The position numbers and the translations under genes were made by a program. The notes beneath the pieces are model-generated. The model had not been told where the DNA came from. It saw only the letters and a list, made by a program, of their open reading frames with translations, and did not search any database. A stretch of DNA of 48,268 nt from Gloeocapsopsis crepidinum LEGE 06123 (GTDB lineage: Bacteria > Cyanobacteriota > Cyanobacteriia > Cyanobacteriales > Chroococcidiopsidaceae). The stretch spans positions 1-48,268 of the forward strand of contig NZ_JADEWN010000049.1 of NCBI RefSeq assembly GCF_015207655.1, in the 5' to 3' direction. How positions within the stretch are numbered: position 1 is the stretch's first letter; each line of letters opens with the position of its first letter. Positions 16,853 to 26,722 of the stretch are shown piece by piece.

Positions 16853-18763
16853 ATGGTACAAAGCGCAAGTACAGATGTAGTGAGAGTAAATGCTAGAGCA
16901 ACTGATGTCTTTGATGTCTTCAATCTTAAACATTACGAAGGTCCCAATCAATATTTAGAAACCGGTGCGATTGTCTTTGATATTGCACTGACAGAGTCTG
17001 AAAAGCCCTTGTCGATAGAAGAATATGTTGCTGCGATTGGCGATCGCTACCCGCAACTGCGCGCAGAAAAGTATCAATCTCATGCACATTTATTTGCTCG
17101 CACAGTTTCTGAAGTTGGAAAACTCGACATGGGTTTGCATTTAGAGCACTGGAGCATTCAATACTATCCAGAGTATGCCAGAATTGCTATACAGTCGTTA
17201 CATGGTAAAACAGCCCATGCAGTTGTCTATTTTGTTTGGGACTGGTTTGAATCAATTACCCAAAACCGCGAAATAGTATACGAAGAGCAAATTAGGATAC
17301 TTCAAAACAAATTTCGCCAATCAGTGTACGGTGGTCCTACAGTTTATGCTTTACTACGTACGGCTGATAAAAAGCGCATTCCCACATTTTATCTTTGGGA
17401 TGAAGGGTTAATGCAGTATGGCTATGGTAGTAAGCAAGTACGCGGTGTAGCGACGACCTTCGATTGTGATAGTCACCTCGATTCGGACTTTACAACACGC
17501 AAAGATGACTGTAAGGCTTTTTTAGGGACGCTTGGTTTTCCTGTTCCAGGGGGCGATCTTGTGACTTCTCTCAAGGAAGCTACGGCAGCAGCAGCAGACA
17601 TTGGTTATCCAGTTGCAGTTAAACCTGTAGTGGGACATAAAGGAATCGGTGTCACCGCAGATGTGCAAAATTCTGAGGAACTCAAATCTGCTTACAATAG
17701 AGCAGTCAATGCGATTCCAGAAGATCAACCAATTCGGATCATTGTAGAAAAAAGCATCTCAGGATCAGATTTTCGGTTACTGTGTGTCAACGGCAGGTTT
17801 GTTGCTGCAACTGAACGGCGTCCCGCATCCGTTATTGGTGATGGTGAATCTACAATTGCTGAGTTAATTGAACGCGAAAATCGTAAACCAGCACGTCTAG
17901 ACACGCCAACCTCTGCAATGAGTAAAATTCAGTGCGATGAGGCTATGGAACTTTATCTAGAAGAACAAGGCTTATCGCTAGATAGCATACTAGAGCAAGA
18001 ACGTACTGTGTATCTGCGTAAAGTTGCCAATCTTTCTGCTGGCGGATTCAGTATTGATGCAACCCGCGATGTTCACCACGACAACATCATTTTGGCGCAA
18101 GACATTGCTCAGCATTTTCGCTTAACTTGCCTTGGCATTGATGTCATCACCCATAGCCTTTCTCAATCCTGGAAATCAGGCAATTTTGGCATCATTGAAA
18201 TTAATGCAGCGCCAGGTATTTTTATGCATCTTAATCCTGCTGTTGGTGAAAGTGTGGATGTGCCATCATACATTCTCGAAACCTTTTTTGAGTCTGGCAG
18301 TCATGCCAGAATACCAATTATCACATTCAACCGTGTTTCTGTAGGAGAACTGCAAGAAACAATCGATCACATTCTTTTGCAACATCCTGACTGGACAATT
18401 GGGGCGGTATGTCAAGATGGTGTTTTTGTTAACCGTTCGCCAAAAGTCTTGAACAAAGAATACAACAACAATATTCAAAACTTACTACGTAATCCTAGGC
18501 TCGATCTGCTAATTGCCGAGTATAACGAGGAAGTTTTGGAAAAAGAAGGGATATTCTACTACGGTAGCAATATGGTTGTGCTCAATGATCCAACAGAAAC
18601 AGAAATGACATTGGCGCGGGACGTTTTTGAAGATTCAACCATAGTTGTCAAAGAAAGAGACAACATTTCTATTCGTCGTCGGGGCTTGATTGAAGATTAT
18701 ACGTTAGGCGCGGGCGAACCGTTTACGCGAGTTTATCTAAAAGAAATTGGCACAATTTTGTAA
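16853..18763 (+). CDS. cphA2: Cyanophycin synthetase 2 (CphA2-type, truncated family member)
   Basis: CphA2 rejoins beta-aspartyl-arginine dipeptides into cyanophycin with ATP. This protein is 636 residues, far shorter than CphA1 (about 870-900). It has the CphA N-terminal domain (1-160), then a full ATP-grasp domain (about 210-480) with GYPVAVKPVVGHKGIGVT and the C-terminal EINAAPGIFMHLNP. The Mur-ligase-like part that follows is reduced: where CphA1 has the P-loop GTNGKTT, this one reads ITFNRVSVGEL. Remnants of that domain are visible (LRNPRLDLLIAEYNEEVL). This is the published pattern of CphA2, which uses dipeptide instead of free Asp and Arg. The ATG has GGGAGAAA upstream. It is divergent from the 72-aa gene with a 360-base region between, and convergent with the second GH13 gene. 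No cphA1 is in the window. Confidence 0.9.
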   Translation: MVQSASTDVVRVNARATDVFDVFNLKHYEGPNQYLETGAIVFDIALTESEKPLSIEEYVAAIGDRYPQLRAEKYQSHAHLFARTVSEVGKLDMGLHLEHWSIQYYPEYARIAIQSLHGKTAHAVVYFVWDWFESITQNREIVYEEQIRILQNKFRQSVYGGPTVYALLRTADKKRIPTFYLWDEGLMQYGYGSKQVRGVATTFDCDSHLDSDFTTRKDDCKAFLGTLGFPVPGGDLVTSLKEATAAAADIGYPVAVKPVVGHKGIGVTADVQNSEELKSAYNRAVNAIPEDQPIRIIVEKSISGSDFRLLCVNGRFVAATERRPASVIGDGESTIAELIERENRKPARLDTPTSAMSKIQCDEAMELYLEEQGLSLDSILEQERTVYLRKVANLSAGGFSIDATRDVHHDNIILAQDIAQHFRLTCLGIDVITHSLSQSWKSGNFGIIEINAAPGIFMHLNPAVGESVDVPSYILETFFESGSHARIPIITFNRVSVGELQETIDHILLQHPDWTIGAVCQDGVFVNRSPKVLNKEYNNNIQNLLRNPRLDLLIAEYNEEVLEKEGIFYYGSNMVVLNDPTETEMTLARDVFEDSTIVVKERDNISIRRRGLIEDYTLGAGEPFTRVYLKEIGTIL

Positions 18764-18836
18764 GAAAATAAGAGCTGTTAGCTTAGTGCTAATTGCAAAC
18801 TGCTAAGAGCTTTCAAAAATCTGTGTAAAACCAAAA

Positions 18837-18860
18837 GTGAGCTGCATTTGTGTAGCTCAC
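18837..18860 (-). terminator. Hairpin terminator of GH13 paralogue 2
   Basis: GTGAGCT and AGCTCAC form a 7-bp stem; on the minus strand it is followed by TTTTGGTTTT. It lies between the convergent cphA2 and GH13 genes and could stop both. Confidence 0.65.
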
Positions 18861-18892
18861 TCAAGGAACGACTGATGATGTTGGCTAGCGCA

Positions 18893-20548
18893 TCACTGTT
18901 GCCAGACGAATACTTTGGCTTCGTAACCTCCAATGTCAAGCATCAAGCCATCTTCTCCAGACTCGATATCATAGTCACCTGTCCACTCGTGCCACTTGCC
19001 AGCAGCAGGGAAATTAGACACATAATAACCTCCGAGGAAGTCTTCTGAGAAGTTAGCTACGACAACAATGCGGGAACCTTCATCATTCCAGCGCGTGTAA
19101 GCGAGAACTTTAGCTTCTGGATTTTCGTGGAAGAAGTCAATGTTTTCAGTGTAAAGTGCATGATTGTGCTTACGTAGCGCAATCATCCCTTTGTAGTACT
19201 CAAATAAACCACGGTTGAGATCGTTACCCAGTAATGTCCAATCAATTTTGGCGGAATCAGGAGTTTTAGGCTTGTATTCACCAAATTCTTCACCCATCCA
19301 TACTAATGGAACGCCGATCGCCGTCATTAAAATGGCAACTCCTAGCTTGATCCGCTTGAATGCTTCTTCTTCAAAAATTTCGCGATCGCCTAACTCCACC
19401 ATTAGGTGATTATGATCGTGATTGGTTAAGTAATTGACAACGTTAACTGTCCCCATGAAGCCTTGACGCTTACAGTCAATCACATCTTTGAGGCGATCTA
19501 AATCAAACGTGTCACCGCAGATATGTTCTAAAACACAGTGATAAAAGCTATCATGCCAGCAACCATCCATTGGTCCATCGGCATTAGTGATGGTAGGTGT
19601 TTCCGGAATATGTTCAGCAACAGTATAAAATGGCTTCATGCTAGCTGTATTTTTAGCTTCTTGCACAATCCAATGCATAAAGTCATAATTAGCAATTTGT
19701 CGTGCCGCATCGAAGCGAATACCATCTGTATGATACTCCTGAATCCAGAAACGGATATTATCTCCAATAAATCGTCGCGCTGGATATGTTTCTAGCTTTT
19801 CGTCATAATGCTCATAATTAAATTCTGGTCCCCAGTTGTTATCAGGATCGCGGGGTTCATGGTGATACCAGTAATCGTGATCGATTTGTGTTAATGGTGC
19901 TGATGCTTCTGAATGGTTATAAATACCATCCATGATGATGCGCATCCCTCGCCCATGACATTCATCGATGAGACGCTTCAATCCCTCAGTTAGACCATAA
20001 CTCGATTCTGTAGCAAAAAAATGTCGAGGGTTGTATCCCCAGCTATGATCTCCAGGATATTCTTTAACGGGCATTAGTTCAATTGCATTAACGCCCAATT
20101 CACACAGATAGTCGAGTTTCTCAATTACGTGCTTGTATTTGCCACGGGCGTAAGGATCGTCTTCACCGCCGGAAAAATCACCTACGTGTAATTCATAAAT
20201 GACCAACTCACGATCTGCTGGTAAAGGCTTATCATCGTGTTGCCAAACATAGGTGTCAACGATACGTTCCCCATCTTTGATCCGCACTACTCCATTTTGA
20301 GTAGGGTTATCAATATCAACAGCATAAGGATCGACAACTTCTACCCATTGATCCGGTTCAAAAAACCATGATTTGGATTGAACGCGGAATTTGTATTGAT
20401 AATCTCCGTCTTCGAGTTCTACTTGCGTGCGGAAATAACCATCTTCACCTTTTTGCATGGGGATATCTTCCCAATTTGAGAAATCCCCGATTAAGGCTGC
20501 TCCTTTGACGTATGGAGCAAACAATTCAAATTCAATCGGAGCTGCCAT
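18893..20548 (-). CDS. GH13 alpha-amylase-family enzyme with N-terminal CBM48-like domain (paralogue 2)
   Basis: The 551-residue protein has the same layout as the gene at 13008-14699: a glycogen-binding-like domain (about 1-95), the GH13 barrel, and a C-terminal beta domain. Region I is the normal DGIYNH (207-212). The nucleophile is Asp280 in GIRFDAARQ, the acid/base Glu312 in VAEHIPE, and His377-Asp378 lie in LTNHDHNH. GYNPRHFFA is also standard. Cyanobacterial annotation often calls such proteins 1,4-alpha-glucan branching enzyme or alpha-amylase; I cannot decide between hydrolysis and transfer. I start at the ATG at 20548, not at the upstream ATG at 20665, because the paralogue begins at the same point and the extra 39 residues are not protein-like. 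The product is cytoplasmic. Confidence 0.88.
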   Translation of the reverse strand: MAAPIEFELFAPYVKGAALIGDFSNWEDIPMQKGEDGYFRTQVELEDGDYQYKFRVQSKSWFFEPDQWVEVVDPYAVDIDNPTQNGVVRIKDGERIVDTYVWQHDDKPLPADRELVIYELHVGDFSGGEDDPYARGKYKHVIEKLDYLCELGVNAIELMPVKEYPGDHSWGYNPRHFFATESSYGLTEGLKRLIDECHGRGMRIIMDGIYNHSEASAPLTQIDHDYWYHHEPRDPDNNWGPEFNYEHYDEKLETYPARRFIGDNIRFWIQEYHTDGIRFDAARQIANYDFMHWIVQEAKNTASMKPFYTVAEHIPETPTITNADGPMDGCWHDSFYHCVLEHICGDTFDLDRLKDVIDCKRQGFMGTVNVVNYLTNHDHNHLMVELGDREIFEEEAFKRIKLGVAILMTAIGVPLVWMGEEFGEYKPKTPDSAKIDWTLLGNDLNRGLFEYYKGMIALRKHNHALYTENIDFFHENPEAKVLAYTRWNDEGSRIVVVANFSEDFLGGYYVSNFPAAGKWHEWTGDYDIESGEDGLMLDIGGYEAKVFVWQQ

Positions 20549-21069
20549 AGAAGTGATTAAATTAGCAATATAGATACCCGTATTATGTTGTTTTTGATTA
20601 CGGCAGTCTATAAGTCTCAGGAAGTATGTTTGGCTGTATATCTGATTTTCCTTACAAACAAGCATTAATTCATATTTAAGCCAGTATAAGTCGCTTTATT
20701 CCTTAAAATCCGCTCAAATCGTATTTTATCAAGTGTTATCTTGGTTCTCTTTATTTTGCAAAATTGATTTAAAGTATTAAAAAATAGTTTCTTGTCTAAT
20801 TTATTTAAGTAATAATACGTGAAAACAAAAAACAGGTATTTGAGGTTACACCCACCAAAATTGAATTTTTCAGGCAAAAATACGATTTTTTCTGCAAGAA
20901 TTGCAGTTCCTTAATATGTGCATAGCATGAGCGATCGCAGCTCAGTTGATACCAACTTGTAACTCATGATTTTAATCTACAGTTTGTCGGTCGGAATACG
21001 TCACTTTAGATCCAAGTAGTTCTGCTAAAATTGGCTGAATAAAATAATTAAGTACTTTGATTGCAGTTT
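20549..21069. other. AT-rich intergenic region between divergent genes
   Basis: About 520 bases between GH13 paralogue 2 and the cyclotransferase-like gene. It must hold promoters for both. A 70-codon frame on the minus strand (20665-20877) has no ribosome binding site and a composition that follows the AT bias, so I do not call it. Confidence 0.45.
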
Positions 21070-21645
21070 ATGAGCTTTCCGGCATCACAAGTAACGCAGC
21101 GACAACATAAAGAAGCAATGTTTTACTACTTTGCCTACGGTTCTTGTATGTGTCCGGTAGACCTCAAGCGATCGCTTGGTGAAAAAACTCATATCTACGT
21201 GATTGGACCTGCTCAGCTTTCAGGATATCGCTTGGGATTTTATTCTTATTCAGCGCTGCGTCGCTCTGGAGTTTTAGATATTATCAAAGATCAAAGTGGT
21301 GTTGTAGAAGGCGTATTGTATCAATTACCTTGGCGATTAAGTGCTCATTTAGACGAACGCGAAGGCGTAGTCCACAATTGGTATCGTCAAGAAACTATCA
21401 ATGTCTCCAGCCGCGATCGCGTATATCAAAACGTACGTACTTACGTAGTTATCGATAAGTTAACTGAAGAACTCGCCCCAAACGATTGGTACTTTAACGT
21501 TGTTCTCCGAGGTGCTGTCACTTGTGGGCTAACCGAGCAATACTGCTGGAACTTATTCAATCATATGCATCAATTGCAACAGAACTACTCTCATGCATCA
21601 ACAAATATCGCGATCGGCATAAGACAACTGAAGGATCGGGGATGA
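21070..21645 (+). CDS. Gamma-glutamylcyclotransferase-like (GGCT/AIG2-fold) protein
   Basis: The protein is 191 residues from the ATG at 21070. Its diagnostic parts are YYFAYGSCM, the GGCT substrate-binding loop normally written YGSN(M), and LDEREGV, which holds the catalytic Glu of the family. GGVxEGVLYQL-type sequence is also present (SGVVEGVLYQL). Such enzymes release 5-oxoproline from gamma-glutamyl compounds, or act on other small amine-linked substrates; the true substrate is unknown here. Asn to Cys in the YGSC loop is a change from the most common form. A later ATG at 21118 would place the YGSC loop right at the N-terminus, as in most members, and may be the real start. The gene is convergent with por. 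Confidence 0.75.
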   Translation: MSFPASQVTQRQHKEAMFYYFAYGSCMCPVDLKRSLGEKTHIYVIGPAQLSGYRLGFYSYSALRRSGVLDIIKDQSGVVEGVLYQLPWRLSAHLDEREGVVHNWYRQETINVSSRDRVYQNVRTYVVIDKLTEELAPNDWYFNVVLRGAVTCGLTEQYCWNLFNHMHQLQQNYSHASTNIAIGIRQLKDRG

Positions 21646-21717
21646 TGATTGTCTGACCCTTAAGTCTAAGGGCTGTGACAGTCTTCCCTCATCTCGACCC
21701 CTCATTAATTGATTTTG

Positions 21718-22689
<972 letters not shown>

Positions 22690-22789
22690 TTAACTGCCAC
22701 TCTTTCTTCAGGATCTCACACCACTGATTCGACTCATGTGTAGAAATGAAAACCTAAGAGAGTTTTGAATTTTGAGTTTTGTTCGCGCA

Positions 22790-22876
22790 GCGTGCCGAAG
22801 GCAATTATTCTGAATTAAAGAATATTCTTAACTCTCTTAAACTCAACACTTCACGACTCATAACTCATAACTTCCT
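22790..22876. repeat. Interspersed-repeat-like sequence between por and the stress protein gene
   Basis: The stretch contains GCGCAGCGTGCCGAAGGC, a short interspersed sequence I associate with many cyanobacterial genomes, followed by AACTCATAACTC-type repeats. It has no coding frame and lies between two genes of the same strand. Confidence 0.4.
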
Positions 22877-22891
22877 ATTACCCAACAGCGG

Positions 22892-23434
22892 CTAACTACT
22901 AATTTGCAAATTTTCGATTGTGTGGTCTTTTTGGGTTGTTTCTGGACGAGTGCTCACACGATGTTGTACCGTGAGTACTGAGCAAGGCGCATGATGCAAA
23001 ACATAATTACTGACACTACCCAAAAGTAGTTCGCTTAAACCCGAAAGACCTCTGCGTCCAATGACAATCAAATCAGCCTTCCAATCGCCAGCCGTACGGC
23101 ATATTGTGCGACCTGGACTTCCTGCACACTGATGAAATTCTGTCGTAATTCCTGCCGCAGTTGCTTGTTGAGTATACGATCGCAATAGCTCTAAGCCGTA
23201 TCTTTCCATTTCTTGCCACTGCTGTTGATAAAGTTCCAACGTGCGATCGCTCACTCCAGGATAGTAGCCCATTGTAGGAAATATAGGCACACTTGAACTT
23301 CCTTCAACTTCTCCTGACAAAACGTGCAACAGCATTAATCTTGCATGACTGACTGTTGCTAAACACAGCGCTTCCTCAAAAACATCTTTGCCAATTGCAG
23401 AGGTATCCATTGCAACGAGAATTCTATCGAACAT
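22892..23434 (-). CDS. Universal stress protein (UspA family)
   Basis: The 180-residue protein starts with the usual FDRILVAMDTS and ends its domain with the ATP-binding motif GRRGLSGLSELLLGSVSNYV, matching the G-x2-G-x9-G-(S/T) pattern of ATP-binding Usp proteins. The strand HAPCSVLTVQ closes the fold. A 40-residue insertion or loop near residues 45-75 (EGSSSVPIFPTMGYYPGVS) makes it slightly longer than minimal Usp proteins, and a short polar tail follows the domain. Such proteins help survival in stress and dormancy; the exact partner is not known. It is a single-gene unit on the minus strand, followed by the large pix operon on the other strand. Confidence 0.9.
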   Translation of the reverse strand: MFDRILVAMDTSAIGKDVFEEALCLATVSHARLMLLHVLSGEVEGSSSVPIFPTMGYYPGVSDRTLELYQQQWQEMERYGLELLRSYTQQATAAGITTEFHQCAGSPGRTICRTAGDWKADLIVIGRRGLSGLSELLLGSVSNYVLHHAPCSVLTVQHRVSTRPETTQKDHTIENLQISS

Positions 23435-24311
23435 CTAGACTGCCTCCCATGTATCTTCACTTCGTAGTGACCTACTTACCATATGTCCTGCAGGTTGAGT
23501 AGCTACAAAAGTGCTGTGTCTTCCTCATCTATATATATATAAAGAAATTGAGGAAATTGTGGGGAAAACCTAAAAACGCTAACTGAGCTGATCTACATGA
23601 TAGCCTTAGCAGTTTAAAAGATTGCTCATTGCTAAGATTTTTTGTACTTTGTTTCAATTGCTTGATAATGAGAAGTTCTCGCTCAGTGCAAACAACACTG
23701 CCATCAAAGCTGTCTAGTTGCAAGCTTTTCTTTAGTAGTAATGAATACATCGTATGAAATTGAAAGCTCATAAAACAAATTAGAACCAGTAATGATAACG
23801 GGTAATAGATAACTATTCCCTTAATGTTACTAGCTACATGACAGTTCCAGCCATTTTCGACTTAATTTTGATATTGTTTCTCGCGTCTTAGTTTTTAACC
23901 ATTTATCTTTTGAGTATTTTAGCTCAAGAATTTAATTTTTAGAATTTATTGTTATTGTTTCACACTGATAACTCGTTTGATTCCTCTAAGATCCCGCGAT
24001 AACACCTATATAAGCTTCTCTTCCCTAAACAAATTCAGTATTGATACGGTTACTGAGTTAATTATGCCAATGTCATGATCAACTCAAATTAACACAGCGT
24101 AGTATTTGTTGGAATCAATGTGGTGTAAGAATCGTGGTTTCTCTCACGCTCTAAGCTGTAGGCATTGAGTCTATATTTTAATGCTAATCGCACTATTAAT
24201 ACTAATTGTTGATTCGCCTAAACAGTATTTTTATGTTTTTTGATAAATTATGATATCTAACTATTTAAACTAAACTTGTTAATGCCAAAAATATAATGAG
24301 AAATTAATGTT
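23435..24311. other. Long upstream region of the phototaxis operon
   Basis: About 880 AT-rich bases between the stress protein gene and the first pix-like gene. They must hold divergent promoters. An 80-codon frame on the minus strand at 23529-23771 lacks a ribosome binding site and family signal. The length leaves room for a long 5' leader or a small RNA, but I cannot point to one. Confidence 0.5.
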
Positions 24312-25466
24312 ATGCTTGCTGAAACAATCAATAACACCGATTTTGTTAGTAAACTAGCAATATTAAAGCAAGAGAGATTTAGTGGAAGAGTATTGCTGAA
24401 AGACCAAACTCAAGAGTGGAATCTTTATCTTTTCCTTGGACGAATTTTATATGCAACAGGAGGTCATCATCCTGTAAAACGCTGGCGAAGAAATGTACTT
24501 GCTTACTGTCCTCAAGTTGACGTCAATACTCTTAAAATTGCAGAAAGTAATATGAGTTTCAGTGGAGATATTTCTTGGGAATATCTCTTGTTGTATTCTG
24601 CAATTGAACAACAACATATATCTCGCGATCAGGCAGCAAAGATTATTGCGTCAATTGTTGCTGAAGTATTATTTGACGTAACTCAAGTAACACACATCAC
24701 TTGTGAAATAAAACCAGAAAATCTTTCCGTTCCACAACTTGTCTTACTCGATCCAGGACAAGCGATCGCCGAAGCTCAGCACGCATGGCAAAACTGGCAA
24801 AAAGCTAAGCTAGCAGATCGTTCGCCAAACCGCGCACCAGTCATTCGCGAGCCTGAGCAATTACAGCAACAAGTATCCCCCGCAGTCTTTCAAAATCTGA
24901 CAAAACTATTAGATGGACAGCGATCGCTACGGGATATTGCAGCAGGAATGAAGCGGGACGTTATGGACGTAACAGCATCGCTGCTACCTTACATTCAATC
25001 AGGGTTAATAGAATTTGTTGATATTCCTGATGCTGCACCACCAATTACACCACCGGCAGTAGTTTCACAACCCGCAGTAACTGCATCAAAAACTTTAATT
25101 GCTTGCGTTGATGATAGTCCGTTAGTGTGTCAAAGCTTAGAAAAGATGCTAACAACTGCAGGCTATCAATTTGTTGCGATTCAAGACTCGTTACGCGCGA
25201 TCGCAACATTGCTTACCCGCAAGCCAGATTTGATCTTTTTAGATCTAGTCATGCCAAACACAAATGGATATGAAATTTGTAGTCAGCTACGCAAAGTTTC
25301 TGTGTTTCGTGACACTCCAATTATCATTCTTACTGGTAATGACGGCATCATTGATCGGGTTCGAGCCAAACTTGTTGGTGCCACAGATTTTCTGAGTAAA
25401 CCAGTAGATGCTCAAACGTTGCTAGAGGTCACACAAACACACCTTAATAAAACCCTACAGGTGTAA
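24312..25466 (+). CDS. pixG: PixG/TaxP1-type response regulator (PatA-like N-terminus plus REC)
   Basis: The 384-residue protein has an N-terminal DUF4388/PatA-like part (about 1-235; FSGRVLLKDQTQEWNLYLFL near residue 20), then a Pro-rich linker and a REC domain from about residue 260. The REC domain has the acidic pocket CVDDSP, the phosphoacceptor Asp in LIFLDLVMPN, and the Lys in FLSKPVD. This is the layout of PixG in Synechocystis and PilG-like regulators that act on type IV pilus motors. It is the first gene of the operon and lies 101 bases before the PixH-like gene. The symbol is given from domain order and gene order, which match the pix/tax1 locus. Confidence 0.85.
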   Translation: MLAETINNTDFVSKLAILKQERFSGRVLLKDQTQEWNLYLFLGRILYATGGHHPVKRWRRNVLAYCPQVDVNTLKIAESNMSFSGDISWEYLLLYSAIEQQHISRDQAAKIIASIVAEVLFDVTQVTHITCEIKPENLSVPQLVLLDPGQAIAEAQHAWQNWQKAKLADRSPNRAPVIREPEQLQQQVSPAVFQNLTKLLDGQRSLRDIAAGMKRDVMDVTASLLPYIQSGLIEFVDIPDAAPPITPPAVVSQPAVTASKTLIACVDDSPLVCQSLEKMLTTAGYQFVAIQDSLRAIATLLTRKPDLIFLDLVMPNTNGYEICSQLRKVSVFRDTPIIILTGNDGIIDRVRAKLVGATDFLSKPVDAQTLLEVTQTHLNKTLQV

Positions 25467-25567
25467 TTGAGTTTTATCTCACATCTTACCTAACAACACA
25501 ATAACAGGATACTTGGTGCTGGAAACAGCACAACAAATACAACGAATTATTTTTTTGAGGTTAAACA

Positions 25568-25933
25568 ATGAGTACAGTTTTAGTTGTTGATGACTCTATT
25601 ACCGAAATCGAAATTATTAGCAGCTGTCTACGTCGTAGCGGATTAAATGTGATCACTGCCTGTGATGGTGGTGATGCCATGAACAAACTAAGTGGTCAAA
25701 AACCAGATGCGATCATTTTAGATGTTGTTCTACCAGACAAAAGTGGTTTTGAACTTTGCCGCGATCTCAAAGCAGAAGCAAGTACCAGCAAAATTCCCGT
25801 TGTGATTTGCTCAACCAAGGGCAGTGACATGGATAAATTCTGGGGTAGAAAACAGGGAGCCGATGCTTATTTGGCAAAACCTGTTGATCAAGAAGAACTA
25901 GTACGCACTGTTAAGCAACTCATTCAAGGTTAA
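25568..25933 (+). CDS. pixH: PixH/TaxP2-type CheY-like response regulator
   Basis: A single REC domain of 121 residues. The acidic pair is in VVDDSITE at the start, the phosphoacceptor Asp is in AIILDVVLPD, Ser/Thr in VICSTKG and Lys in LAKPVD. A GAGG ribosome binding site precedes the ATG. In Synechocystis the equivalent protein is the second output or phosphate sink of the phototaxis pathway and is required for movement toward light. It is phosphorylated by the PixL-like kinase of the same operon, by analogy. Confidence 0.9.
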   Translation: MSTVLVVDDSITEIEIISSCLRRSGLNVITACDGGDAMNKLSGQKPDAIILDVVLPDKSGFELCRDLKAEASTSKIPVVICSTKGSDMDKFWGRKQGADAYLAKPVDQEELVRTVKQLIQG

Positions 25934-25966
25934 GGCAATATTGTTAGCCTCGCCAGGAGACGAATC

Positions 25967-26530
25967 ATGATATCTGAGTTTTTGACTAGAGGCACTACAC
26001 CTAGCATTTCTACTGAACAAATCGGTGTAACTCAACAATTTTTGCGGTTGCACCTTATTCCTGACACAACAGCTATGTTGGCAGTGAATCAGATCAGCGA
26101 AGTGCTGACTATCCCGATGACTCAAGTTGTACCGATTCCCCATATGCCAGCTTGGGTATTGGGTGTCTATAACTGGCGGGGTGATATTTTATGGATTATA
26201 GACTTAGGGCATTTGTTAGGACTAACTCCCCTATCTCAACATACAACAAACTCTTCTACTTATACTGCTGTTGTCATTCGCGATGCTCAGCAACATAGAG
26301 CTACTCTAGGACAAAATACTAGTGACAAAGTACTAGGGTTGTTAGTCAACCGTGTAGAAGACCTCGAATCGTGCAATCCAGACGTCATTCAATCACCGCC
26401 TGAATCTGCAGTTAAATCTGAATTAGTACCTTATTTACGTGGTTATTGGCTAAAGCAGACTGGTGAAATTTTCGTAGTTCTTGACGGCAACTCAATTATT
26501 GCTGGAATGACTCAAAACTTCAATTTTTAA
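25967..26530 (+). CDS. pixI: CheW-like adaptor (PixI/TaxW1 type)
   Basis: The 187-residue CheW-domain protein couples receptors to the kinase. Conserved features are AVNQISEVLTIP, then PHMPAWVLGVYNWRGDILWI with its NWRG (usual NLRG), and LGLLVNRVEDLE. The N-terminal 30 residues are an extra polar tail. The ATG is preceded by AGGAGA and lies 33 bases after the PixH-like gene, so translation is likely coupled within one mRNA. A 192-base spacer follows before the first receptor gene. Confidence 0.9.
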   Translation: MISEFLTRGTTPSISTEQIGVTQQFLRLHLIPDTTAMLAVNQISEVLTIPMTQVVPIPHMPAWVLGVYNWRGDILWIIDLGHLLGLTPLSQHTTNSSTYTAVVIRDAQQHRATLGQNTSDKVLGLLVNRVEDLESCNPDVIQSPPESAVKSELVPYLRGYWLKQTGEIFVVLDGNSIIAGMTQNFNF

Positions 26531-26722
26531 CGAGTGATATTTCGTCTCAAATCAGCTTAAGTCATTCATATTTTGGTTCTCGCTAATTGTTACTTGCCCA
26601 GCGCAGTCAGCAATTAGCATTGGTGTGCTTGCAATGTTAGTAAGCCTCTAAGTCATACATAATATCAAGCCTTTGTTTGAAGGTTTTGATGTAAATAACT
26701 ATATTTTTATTAGTTTTTACCT

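Noticed and set aside
20665-20877. 70-codon frame on the minus strand upstream of GH13 paralogue 2
   Set aside because: Very AT-rich with a composition that follows base bias (many Lys, Asn, Phe and Tyr); no ribosome binding site and no recognised motif.
23529-23771. 80-codon frame on the minus strand in the long gap before the phototaxis operon
   Set aside because: No ribosome binding site, no conserved-looking block and no neighbour to support it. It could be real but there is nothing to show it.
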